From the NCBI GenBank assembly GCA_013698195.1, contig JACCVK010000125.1, positions 1 through 10,940 on the forward strand: 10,940 nt of DNA, written 5' to 3'. Position 1 is the stretch's first letter; each line of letters begins with the position of its first letter. Made by a program: the position numbers and the translations under genes. The notes under the pieces are model-generated. The model ran no database searches and was not told the DNA's origin. It saw only the letters and a list, made by a program, of their open reading frames with translations. Positions 1 to 6,014 of the stretch are shown one piece after another. The DNA is from Actinomycetota bacterium. GTDB taxonomy: Bacteria; Actinomycetota; Thermoleophilia; Gaiellales; Gaiellaceae.

Positions 1-431
1 GCATCCGCGTCTGCATCGCGACGGACAGCCCTGCGTCGACGCCCTCGTTCGACATGTTCGACGAGCTGCGCGCGGCGCTCGCAGGCGCCCGGACGCGCGA
101 GCGACGACCGGATGCCCTCACTGCCGCGGACGCGCTGGAGCTCGCGACACTCGGCGGGGCGCGTGCGCTCGGTCTCGAGGCGGAGGTCGGCTCGCTCGTC
201 CCCGGCAAGCAGGCGGACATCACGGTTCTGTCGCTTGAAAACAGCCCCTTCGTCCCCTGGGAAGATCCGGTTACGGCAGCGGTGCTCGGCGGCTCGCCCG
301 AGCGCGTCGTCGCTACTCTCGTGTCCGGCGAATCCCGCTACGAGAGAGGAGGGGAGTCATGGCTCGAGCTGATCGACGCCGCTCACAGCGCGCGCGGCCG
401 GCTGCTGTCACACGTCGCACAGACGTCGTGA
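1..431 (+). CDS. Amidohydrolase / deaminase family protein, C-terminal part (5' end outside window)
   Basis: This is the C-terminal part of a metal-dependent hydrolase of the amidohydrolase superfamily (TRZ/ATZ, MtaD or cytosine-deaminase-like branch). The frame is already open at position 3 and stops with TGA at 429-431, leaving about 142 residues. The visible part begins with ATDSPAS, which matches the conserved (G)TDS motif whose Asp is a metal ligand in this superfamily. Next come a helical stretch (ALTAADALELATLGGARALGL) and the typical C-terminal segment VGSLVPGKQADITVL, where the chain returns to the small beta domain, and then a VATLVSGESRYERGG strand. Substrate cannot be read from this fragment: S-adenosylhomocysteine/methylthioadenosine deaminase, aminofutalosine deaminase and other members look alike here. 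The next gene starts inside its 3' end, so the two are probably cotranscribed. Family assignment is firm; function is open. Confidence 0.85.
   Translation, partial: IRVCIATDSPASTPSFDMFDELRAALAGARTRERRPDALTAADALELATLGGARALGLEAEVGSLVPGKQADITVLSLENSPFVPWEDPVTAAVLGGSPERVVATLVSGESRYERGGESWLELIDAAHSARGRLLSHVAQTS
345..354 (+). promoter_or_regulatory. Strong Shine-Dalgarno that selects the ATG at 359
   Basis: The purine run AGAGGAGGGG lies 4 nt upstream of the ATG at 359, inside the amidohydrolase gene. The alternative in-frame starts (GTG at 428, ATG at 443) have no comparable ribosome-binding site. This favours the 359 start and a 73-bp overlap of the two genes. Confidence 0.6.
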
Positions 432-1189
432 TCGAGGACACCATGTTCTTCCCCAAGCTTCGCCGGAATGCGAAGTGGGTCTTCCTCTTCCTCGCACTCG
501 TGTTCGGGCTCGGCTTCATCGGATTCGGCGTAGGCGCCGGAGGCGTCGGCATCGGGGACGTGTTCAGGGGTGCCGGAGCAGACTCCGGCGTGCCTTCGCT
601 CTCCGACGCGCGCGACCGGGTCAACGAGAACCCGCAGGATCCCCAGGCCTTCCGCGACCTCGCGACAGCCGCACAGACCGAGCAGCAGACCGATGAGGCA
701 ATCGAAGCACTCGAGGGCTACGTCGGGCTGAAGCCGAGGGACACGGACGCGCTCCGGGAGCTCGCCGGCCTCTATCTCGTCCAGGTCGACGAGGCGCGCG
801 ACGAGTACCAGATCGCCGAGCTCCGCGCGGCCTATCTCGGCACGGGAGCGGCCGTCTTCCAGTCGATCAACCTGGGCGGTCGCCCGCTCGACGCCGACCC
901 GATCTCCAACGCCGTCGCAACGTACTACTCCGTCGACGTTCAGAACGCGCTCGGCAAGGCACAGCAGGCCGCCTCGAGCTCGGTCTCGACGTATCAGCGG
1001 ATTGCGGCTCTGACGCCGGGCGATCCGAACGTGCAGCTCGAGCTCGCCGAGGCAGCGCGGAGCGCGGCTGACACGACGACCGCGATCGCGGCGTACGAGA
1101 GGTACCTCGAGCTCGTTCCCGCGGACGATCCCACTGCGCGCGAGGTCAAGCGCGTGATCAAAGAGCTTCGCGCCGGCACGCCTGGTTAG
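359..1189 (+). CDS. Membrane-anchored tetratricopeptide (TPR) repeat protein
   Basis: The product has 276 residues. A very basic N-terminus (residues 1-40, many Arg/Lys) is followed by one hydrophobic helix (about 40-60) and a Gly-rich linker. By the positive-inside rule, the rest should lie outside the membrane. The remainder is alpha-helical with TPR-like units: about 91-126 (NPQDPQAFRDLATAA... ending LKP), a partial unit at 127-142, and a last unit at 222-256 (DPNVQLELAEAARS... YERYLELVP). The segment between is helical but more divergent. TPR domains bind other proteins, so a scaffolding or assembly role is plausible, and cytochrome c and oxidase genes are close by, but nothing shows its partner. 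The segment MFFPKLRRNAKW plus helix resembles the anchor of PpiD/SurA-type folding factors, but no isomerase domain is present. I use ATG 359 because of its ribosome-binding site; GTG 428 (GTGA overlap with the upstream stop) is the alternative. Confidence 0.8.
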   Translation: MARADRRRSQRARPAAVTRRTDVVIEDTMFFPKLRRNAKWVFLFLALVFGLGFIGFGVGAGGVGIGDVFRGAGADSGVPSLSDARDRVNENPQDPQAFRDLATAAQTEQQTDEAIEALEGYVGLKPRDTDALRELAGLYLVQVDEARDEYQIAELRAAYLGTGAAVFQSINLGGRPLDADPISNAVATYYSVDVQNALGKAQQAASSSVSTYQRIAALTPGDPNVQLELAEAARSAADTTTAIAAYERYLELVPADDPTAREVKRVIKELRAGTPG

Positions 1190-1200
1190 ACTCGCGCCCG

Positions 1201-1893
1201 GTGCGGTATCCGTCTCTCGTCACCGGCGCGTGCGCGGCAGCAGCGATCTTCGCCTTCACGGGCTGCGGTACCGGTGGTTACTCCGACGACGGGAACCAGT
1301 CTGCGGGCAAGGATCTCTTCCTGGCCGCGAACTGCGGGGCGTGTCATACGCTCGCCGACGCAGGGACAGCCGGCCAGATCGGGCCGAACCTCGACGATGC
1401 CTTCGCACAGGCGCGTGCCGACGGGATGTCGGAGTCGACGTTCGTCAACGTCACCCGCGACCAGATCCTCTTCCCGATCACCGATCCCTCCACCGAGCAG
1501 GTCGGCATGCCCGGCCCCGGCCAGACCCTCCCCGAGTGCGGCGGCGATGACGCGGCCGGCGCGGGTGACTTCTGCGTGGAGGATCAGGAGCAGGCTGCGT
1601 CCGATATCGCGGCATATGTAGGACGCGTCGCGGGCACGGGTGCGAGCGCCACGCCGGACAAGCCGATGGACGGCAAGTCGATCTTCGCGGCGAGTTGCGG
1701 AAGCTGCCATACGCTCGCGGACGCCGGGACGACAGGAAACGTCGGCCCGAACCTCGACGAGGCCAAGCCACCAAAGTCGCTCGTGATCGATCGCGTGACG
1801 AACGGGCAGGGCGCGATGCCGTCGTTCAAGGACTCGCTGAACGGCGCGCAGATCGAGGCCGTGGCCGAGTACGTGTCCGCGGCAGGCCGCTAG
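1201..1893 (+). CDS. Diheme cytochrome c, predicted lipoprotein
   Basis: The product has 230 residues and two c-type heme sites, C45-x-x-C48-H49 (CGACH) and C166-x-x-C169-H170 (CGSCH). Each is followed by HTLADAGT and GPNLD, so the two halves look like duplicated class I cytochrome c domains. Likely axial methionines are M103 (VGMPG) and M206 (GAMPSF). The N-terminus has a hydrophobic segment ending in FAFTGC, a lipobox-like site with the lipidated Cys at 22, which suggests anchoring on the outer face of the membrane. Domain 1 carries an insertion with two extra cysteines (C113, C125) that could form a disulfide. The gene starts with GTG 11 bp after the TPR gene and ends 15 bp from the convergent oxidase operon. 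The oxidase subunit II has no cytochrome c domain, so this protein is a reasonable electron donor to it; that role is inferred. No Shine-Dalgarno precedes the start. Confidence 0.92.
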   Translation: MRYPSLVTGACAAAAIFAFTGCGTGGYSDDGNQSAGKDLFLAANCGACHTLADAGTAGQIGPNLDDAFAQARADGMSESTFVNVTRDQILFPITDPSTEQVGMPGPGQTLPECGGDDAAGAGDFCVEDQEQAASDIAAYVGRVAGTGASATPDKPMDGKSIFAASCGSCHTLADAGTTGNVGPNLDEAKPPKSLVIDRVTNGQGAMPSFKDSLNGAQIEAVAEYVSAAGR

Positions 1894-1908
1894 ACGTCGG
1901 CGCAGAGG

Positions 1909-2577
1909 TTACGTCGCGACGCGTCGCGCGTCGTGCTGGGCGTCGTCCTGGGCCTGAAGATCGACGACGACGTGGGTCACCGGTACGTCGTATCGATCTC
2001 TGACGGCCTGCACGACGCCGCGTTCGAGCCAGTGGGAACGGCCGGGCGGGTGCGTCGAGAGAACGATCTCGTCGGGGTGGAACGTGCGCACGGCATCTTC
2101 GATCGCGACCACCGGGTCGAGGTCACCTACCGTCCCGCGCGCCTCGATCCCGACCTCTGAGAGGCGAGAGAGCATCGTGTCGAGACGTCTCTGCGCGGCC
2201 GCTCGCGCACCGTCCTCGTCCGACACCCACGTCTTGAGACGGGAGTTGAGCGCCGGACAGACGACATAGAACTCGGCTCGTCCAGCCAACGCGAGGTCCC
2301 CGATCGCCTGCATCAGCTCCTCGCCCACGACCGTCTCGTTCGCAACCACGAGCACGCGACGCTCGTCGGGCGATCCGACGTGCTCGATTTGCTGCTGCAG
2401 CCCTTGCGGCGCACGTTGTCGCATGTAGACCCCGAGCGCCGCCACGGCGAGCGCAACCGTGACGAGCGTGCCGAGCCAGGGATTGACCCAGGAGGCTGCA
2501 ACGATCAGCGCAAACGCGCCGATCGTGATCAGCAGAAAACGGAACGCTGCGGCTTCGCTCCGAAACGGGCTCTCCAC
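1909..2577 (-). CDS. Membrane-anchored Usp-like (universal stress protein fold) protein
   Basis: The product has 222 residues. Two hydrophobic helices (about 12-30 and 34-52) are followed by a cytosolic-type alpha/beta domain (about 74-207) that resembles universal stress proteins: a first strand RRVLVVANETVVGEEL, a middle helix, a DPVVAIEDAV segment, and a C-terminal part DEIVLSTHPPGRSHWLERG ... VPVTHVVVDL. The domain clearly matches both domains of the tandem gene at 3193-4053. The classical Usp ATP motif (G-2x-G-9x-G-S/T) is not present and the usual first-strand VAVDGS is VVANET, so nucleotide binding is uncertain. The GTG start is 10 bp after the ctaE stop and has a GGGAGG site 4 nt upstream, so it is the last gene of the oxidase operon. 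Its two-helix anchor could place the domain next to the oxidase. Fold call is good; function is unknown. Confidence 0.8.
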   Translation of the reverse strand: MESPFRSEAAAFRFLLITIGAFALIVAASWVNPWLGTLVTVALAVAALGVYMRQRAPQGLQQQIEHVGSPDERRVLVVANETVVGEELMQAIGDLALAGRAEFYVVCPALNSRLKTWVSDEDGARAAAQRRLDTMLSRLSEVGIEARGTVGDLDPVVAIEDAVRTFHPDEIVLSTHPPGRSHWLERGVVQAVRDRYDVPVTHVVVDLQAQDDAQHDARRVAT

Positions 2578-2587
2578 GAGACCTCCC

Positions 2588-3196
2588 TTAGATCAAGTAC
2601 ACGGCCGCGTACACCACGATCCACATTACGTCGACGAAGTGCCAGTAGATCCCTGGAAGCTCGACACCGTGATGGTGCTCGGGCGTGTAGTGACCGCGGA
2701 AGCCGCGCACGATGACCATTCCGAGCAGTGTCAGCCCGACGAACACGTGCGCTCCGTGCAGGCCGGTGAGGCCGAAGAACACCGATGCGAACGCCCCGTC
2801 ACCGGTGTTGAAGCCGACATGGATGTACTCCACGACCTGCGTCAGCAGGAACGCGAGGCCCATCAGGAACGTCAGCACCATTCCGGCGAGAAAGGCACGC
2901 CGCTCGCCGCGCTTGATGGACTGGAGCGCCCAATGCATCGTGAAGCTCGAGGTCACGAGGATCGCCGTGTTGACGCCCGCGACGAACACGGGGAAGTGGT
3001 ACGGCTCGGGTGGCCAGGTCTCCGGCGCACTCGGATTGACGACGCGTACGAAGAAGTACGCGGTGAAGAACGAGCCGAAGAGCATCGCTTCCGAGGCGAT
3101 GAACAGGAACATGCCGAGCACGCGCGCGTCCACCCGCGAGCTCTGATGCGCCAGCGGCGGGCCGTGGTGGTCGTGCGTCTCGGCGTGCGCGGTCAC
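2588..3196 (-). CDS. ctaE: Cytochrome c oxidase subunit III (aa3-type)
   Basis: The product has 202 residues, the usual size for short bacterial subunit III proteins with five membrane helices. Family hallmarks are the first helix with an acidic residue (LGMFLFIASEAMLFGSFFTAYF, E36), GLTGLHGAHVFVGL (143-155), and the C-terminal YWHFVDVMWIVVY (184-196). The N-terminus is His-rich (HAETHDHHG). Subunit III sits beside subunit I in the membrane and supports stable proton pumping and oxygen access; it carries no redox centre. The GTG start at 3196 overlaps the TGA of the upstream tandem Usp-like gene (GTGA), which implies translational coupling. A modest AGGG lies 4 nt upstream of the start. Confidence 0.95.
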   Translation of the reverse strand: MTAHAETHDHHGPPLAHQSSRVDARVLGMFLFIASEAMLFGSFFTAYFFVRVVNPSAPETWPPEPYHFPVFVAGVNTAILVTSSFTMHWALQSIKRGERRAFLAGMVLTFLMGLAFLLTQVVEYIHVGFNTGDGAFASVFFGLTGLHGAHVFVGLTLLGMVIVRGFRGHYTPEHHHGVELPGIYWHFVDVMWIVVYAAVYLI

Positions 3197-4053
3197 AGCG
3201 CCCTGTCCAGAACCTCACGGCGTACGCCGGGTGCCTCGACGATGACGTGCTCCACGGGGAGAGCAGTGTCCGAGCGGAGACGCCCCACAAGATCCCGCCG
3301 CAGCCACCCTGAGCGCGTGCCCGGGAACGTCGAGACGACGATCTCGTCGATGCGCTCGTCCTTCACCGCGTTCATCGCGGCCGTATACGGGTCGGGCTGC
3401 GCAATCTGGCCGTGGACGTCGATCCCTTCGGAGCGAAGCTCGGCAAGCGCCGCTCGCAGCCGGCGTACCGCCTCGGGATGCGCAGCTGCGCTCGGATCGC
3501 TCTGCGGCGAGACGATCAAGAAGCTCGCCGGACCTTCCTGCGCTCGGCGGCGGATGCGATCGAGCAAGGTGGCGCCGAGAACCGTCTCGTTCGCGACGAC
3601 GAGCACGTTCACACCCTCGCGCGCTGCGACGTCGGCCACGACGTGCTCGACGGGCCGATCGCCCGCAATCCTCCGGATCTCGGCAAGGAGGTTCTTCCGG
3701 AGCCACCCCGATCTCGTCTCGGGATGCGTGGAGACGATGATCTCGTCCACCGGCTCGACGCCGAGGATGTCCTTGACCGCGCTCAGCGGATCATCCTCGA
3801 AGACGCCACCGTGAGCAGGGATGCCAGCCCTCCGAAGTGACTCGAGGGTGCGCTCGAGCCGCCGCCCCGCAGACGCACGGCGCGAGTCGCTGTAGACGAC
3901 GTAGCCCTGACGCGGCAAGGACACAGGAGCGACGACTGCTACGCGGATCGGTCCACGTTCGGCCCGTTGGCGGACGGCAGCGAGCAGCTCGTCCCCGGTC
4001 AGCGTCTCGTTCGCGACGACGAGAACCGAGGTCGGCGTCACCTCTTCGCTCAT
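3193..4053 (-). CDS. Tandem Usp-like domain protein inside the oxidase operon
   Basis: The product has 286 soluble residues made of two Usp-like domains, about 8-142 and 148-274. Each begins with the same strand and turn (VLVVANET at 10-17 and 150-157). Each ends with a shared block: DEIIVSTHPETRSGWLRK ... PVEHVVADV (103-142) and DEIVVSTFPGTRSGWLRR ... PVEHVIVEA (236-274). No membrane helix or signal peptide is seen, so it should be cytoplasmic. The classical Usp nucleotide motif is replaced, so ATP binding cannot be assumed. I chose ATG 4053, not the longer frame reaching 4215: the ATG overlaps the ctaD stop (ATGA), it has a perfect AGGAGG 7 nt upstream, and the extra N-terminal residues would be an Arg-rich shadow of ctaD. 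Its stop overlaps the ctaE start. The context points to a job linked to the oxidase, such as sensing, assembly or regulation; this is inference. Confidence 0.85.
   Translation of the reverse strand: MSEEVTPTSVLVVANETLTGDELLAAVRQRAERGPIRVAVVAPVSLPRQGYVVYSDSRRASAGRRLERTLESLRRAGIPAHGGVFEDDPLSAVKDILGVEPVDEIIVSTHPETRSGWLRKNLLAEIRRIAGDRPVEHVVADVAAREGVNVLVVANETVLGATLLDRIRRRAQEGPASFLIVSPQSDPSAAAHPEAVRRLRAALAELRSEGIDVHGQIAQPDPYTAAMNAVKDERIDEIVVSTFPGTRSGWLRRDLVGRLRSDTALPVEHVIVEAPGVRREVLDRAL
3583..3603 (-). repeat. 21-bp exact repeat encoding the VVANET motif of Usp-like domain 2
   Basis: The same 21 bases recur at 4003-4023 (domain 1), and 2332-2352 in the membrane-anchored Usp-like gene differs at only two positions. 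They encode the same place in each domain, so they mark intragenic and gene duplication or strong constraint on this motif. Confidence 0.75.
4003..4023 (-). repeat. 21-bp exact repeat encoding the VVANET motif of Usp-like domain 1
   Basis: This is the second copy of the repeat at 3583-3603, in the first domain of the same gene. The two lie 420 bp apart in the same orientation, matching the domain period of 140 residues. Confidence 0.75.
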
Positions 4054-6014
4054 GCACGAACCTCCTGCGGCTCGGCGGCCGCGGCGCTCATCACCGCGTG
4101 TCGTGCGCCGGGCACGCCATACTCGTACGGACCGCCGACCACTTGCGGGATCTCGTCGAAGTTGAAGATCGGAGGCGGCGAGGTGACCTGCCACTCGAGC
4201 GTGTGCGCCCGCCACGGATTTCCGCCGGCAATCGGGCCGCGTACCCAGCTCACGATGATGTTGTAGGCGAAGACGACGAACGACGCGCCGAGCACGAACG
4301 AAGCGATGGAGATGGCGAAGTTGAGATCGCCGAACGCCTCCGAGTAGTCGGAGACCCGCCGCGGCATCCCGCGCAGCCCGACGTAGTGCATCGGGAAGAA
4401 CGTCGCGTTGAAGCTCACGAACGTCAGCCAGAAGTGCAGCTTGCCGAGCCTCTCGTCGTACATCCGGCCGGTGATCTTCGGGAACCAGAAGTAGACGCCG
4501 GCGAAGATCGTGAAGACCGAGCCGCCGAAGAGCACGTAGTGGATGTGCGCCACGATGAAGTACGTGTCGGAGGCGGCGATGTCAATCGGGACCGAGCCGA
4601 GGTAGATCCCGGACAGGCCGCCGATCGTGAACATGGTCACGAATCCGAGCGCGAACAGCATCGGCGTGGTCAGGTGGATACGGCCTCGCCAAAGCGTCGC
4701 GATCCACGAGAACACCTTGATCCCGGTCGGGATCGCAATCAGCAGCGTGGTGATCATCATCGGCACGCGTAACCAGTCGGCCATGCCCGCGACGAACATG
4801 TGGTGCGCCCAGACCGAGAACCCGAGCACGAGAATTCCCATGAGCGAGAGCGCCATCAGCCGGTAGCCGAAGATCGGCTTGCGGGACATAGAGGAGATGA
4901 CCTCGGAGACGATCCCGAAACCGGGCAGCATCATGATGTAGACGGCCGGGTGACTGTAGAACCAGAAGATGTGCTGGTAGCCGAGCACGTACCCGCCGCC
5001 GTCAGGGACGAAGAAGCTCGTGTGCATGATCCGGTCGAACATCACGAAGAACTGCGACCCTGCGATGAACGGCGTCGCGATCACGACGAGGAGTGAGGTC
5101 GTGAAGTTCGCCCATACGAGGAGTGGCATGCGCCAGAACGTCATCCCCGGCGCGCGCATCGTGATGATCGTGACCAGGAAGTTGAGGGCGGTCATGATCG
5201 ACGACGCCCCCGCCCACTGGACGCCTATGTTGAAGAACGTCTGTCCGAGCGGCTGACCCTCGGCGAGCGGCGCATAACCGGTCCAACCTGCGCCGAACGC
5301 ACCTCCGGACACCACGAAGCTCGTGACGAACATGAGGCCCGCGATCGGCAGCAACCAGAACGAGAGCGCGTTAAGGCGCGGGAAGGCCATGTCCGGCGCA
5401 CCCAGCATGAGCGGCACCACGAAGTTCGCGATGCCTGCGAACGCCGGGATGATGAAGAGGAAGATCATCAGCGTCGCGTGCACCGAGACAAGCCCGTTGA
5501 ACGTCTGCGGGTCGACGAACTGGAGGCCCGGCTGCGCGAGCTCGGCGCGGAAGAGCATCGCCATCAGCCCGCCGATCGTGAAGAACACGAACGTCGTGAC
5601 CAGGTACTGGATCCCGATCACCTTGTGGTCGGTGTTGACCCGGAAGTAGTCCTTCCAGCTCGTCGCGCCGTGCCCGGAGTGATCCTCCGGCCGCGTCGGG
5701 CGACCGACGATGTAGTGCAGCCAGTAGTCGAACGACCCGATGCCGGCGAGGAAGCCGATCGGGGCGGTCGTCATGCCTGCGACAGCGGCGATGACTTCCC
5801 AGTGCAAGATCGGATCCCAGCCCCACCACCAGCGCAGCCCTGCGACGATCAGCAGGCCGAAGACGAAGAACGCGAGTGCCATCCACACGCCGCGCACGAG
5901 ACCGGGGCCGAAGAAGAGGCGCCAGTACGGGCCCCGCGGCGGCTCGTAGTGCTCCGGGTAGCCGTGGTCCGGCCCGGGGTGGTCGGGCGTTGCGTGCTCG
6001 AGCGTCGTCGTCAC
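4050..6014 (-). CDS. ctaD: Cytochrome c oxidase subunit I (heme-copper oxidase, A2-type)
   Basis: This is the catalytic subunit of a proton-pumping terminal oxidase that reduces O2 to water; it has 654 residues. The conserved ligands are visible: H179 (heme a, SVHATLMIF), H355 and Y359 (CuB and cross-linked Tyr, YSHPAVY), H404-H405 (CuB, WAHHMF), H490 (heme a3) and H492 (heme a) in VAHIHYVL. Proton-path residues include D208 and N215 (GAPDMAFPRLN) and K433 (IPTGIKVFSW). The usual Glu of HPEVY is Ala, preceded by Tyr-Ser, which is the A2-subfamily signature. Compared with the core there is an N-terminal extension with two extra helices (about 42-60 and 73-92) and a C-terminal tail. I chose GTG 6014: it overlaps the ctaC stop (GTGA) and has AGGAG 8 nt upstream. 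The longer frame to 6113 would only add an Arg-rich shadow of ctaC. Confidence 0.97.
   Translation of the reverse strand: MTTTLEHATPDHPGPDHGYPEHYEPPRGPYWRLFFGPGLVRGVWMALAFFVFGLLIVAGLRWWWGWDPILHWEVIAAVAGMTTAPIGFLAGIGSFDYWLHYIVGRPTRPEDHSGHGATSWKDYFRVNTDHKVIGIQYLVTTFVFFTIGGLMAMLFRAELAQPGLQFVDPQTFNGLVSVHATLMIFLFIIPAFAGIANFVVPLMLGAPDMAFPRLNALSFWLLPIAGLMFVTSFVVSGGAFGAGWTGYAPLAEGQPLGQTFFNIGVQWAGASSIMTALNFLVTIITMRAPGMTFWRMPLLVWANFTTSLLVVIATPFIAGSQFFVMFDRIMHTSFFVPDGGGYVLGYQHIFWFYSHPAVYIMMLPGFGIVSEVISSMSRKPIFGYRLMALSLMGILVLGFSVWAHHMFVAGMADWLRVPMMITTLLIAIPTGIKVFSWIATLWRGRIHLTTPMLFALGFVTMFTIGGLSGIYLGSVPIDIAASDTYFIVAHIHYVLFGGSVFTIFAGVYFWFPKITGRMYDERLGKLHFWLTFVSFNATFFPMHYVGLRGMPRRVSDYSEAFGDLNFAISIASFVLGASFVVFAYNIIVSWVRGPIAGGNPWRAHTLEWQVTSPPPIFNFDEIPQVVGGPYEYGVPGARHAVMSAAAAEPQEVRA
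4061..4066 (-). promoter_or_regulatory. Shine-Dalgarno for the tandem Usp-like gene
   Basis: On the minus strand this reads AGGAGG, 7 nt before the ATG at 4053, within the last codons of ctaD. It fixes the start of the Usp-like gene and shows that it is efficiently translated from the oxidase mRNA. Confidence 0.7.

Noticed and set aside
2459..3814. Long plus-strand open frame (451 codons) across the Usp-like/ctaE region
   Set aside because: It is antisense to well-supported ctaE and Usp-like genes, has low-complexity Arg/His/Glu-rich composition and no domain; it is a shadow of GC-rich codon use.
4054..4215. Longer N-terminus for the tandem Usp-like protein
   Set aside because: The added residues are Arg-rich, out of frame with ctaD, and the ATG at 4053 has a perfect ribosome-binding site and ATGA overlap.
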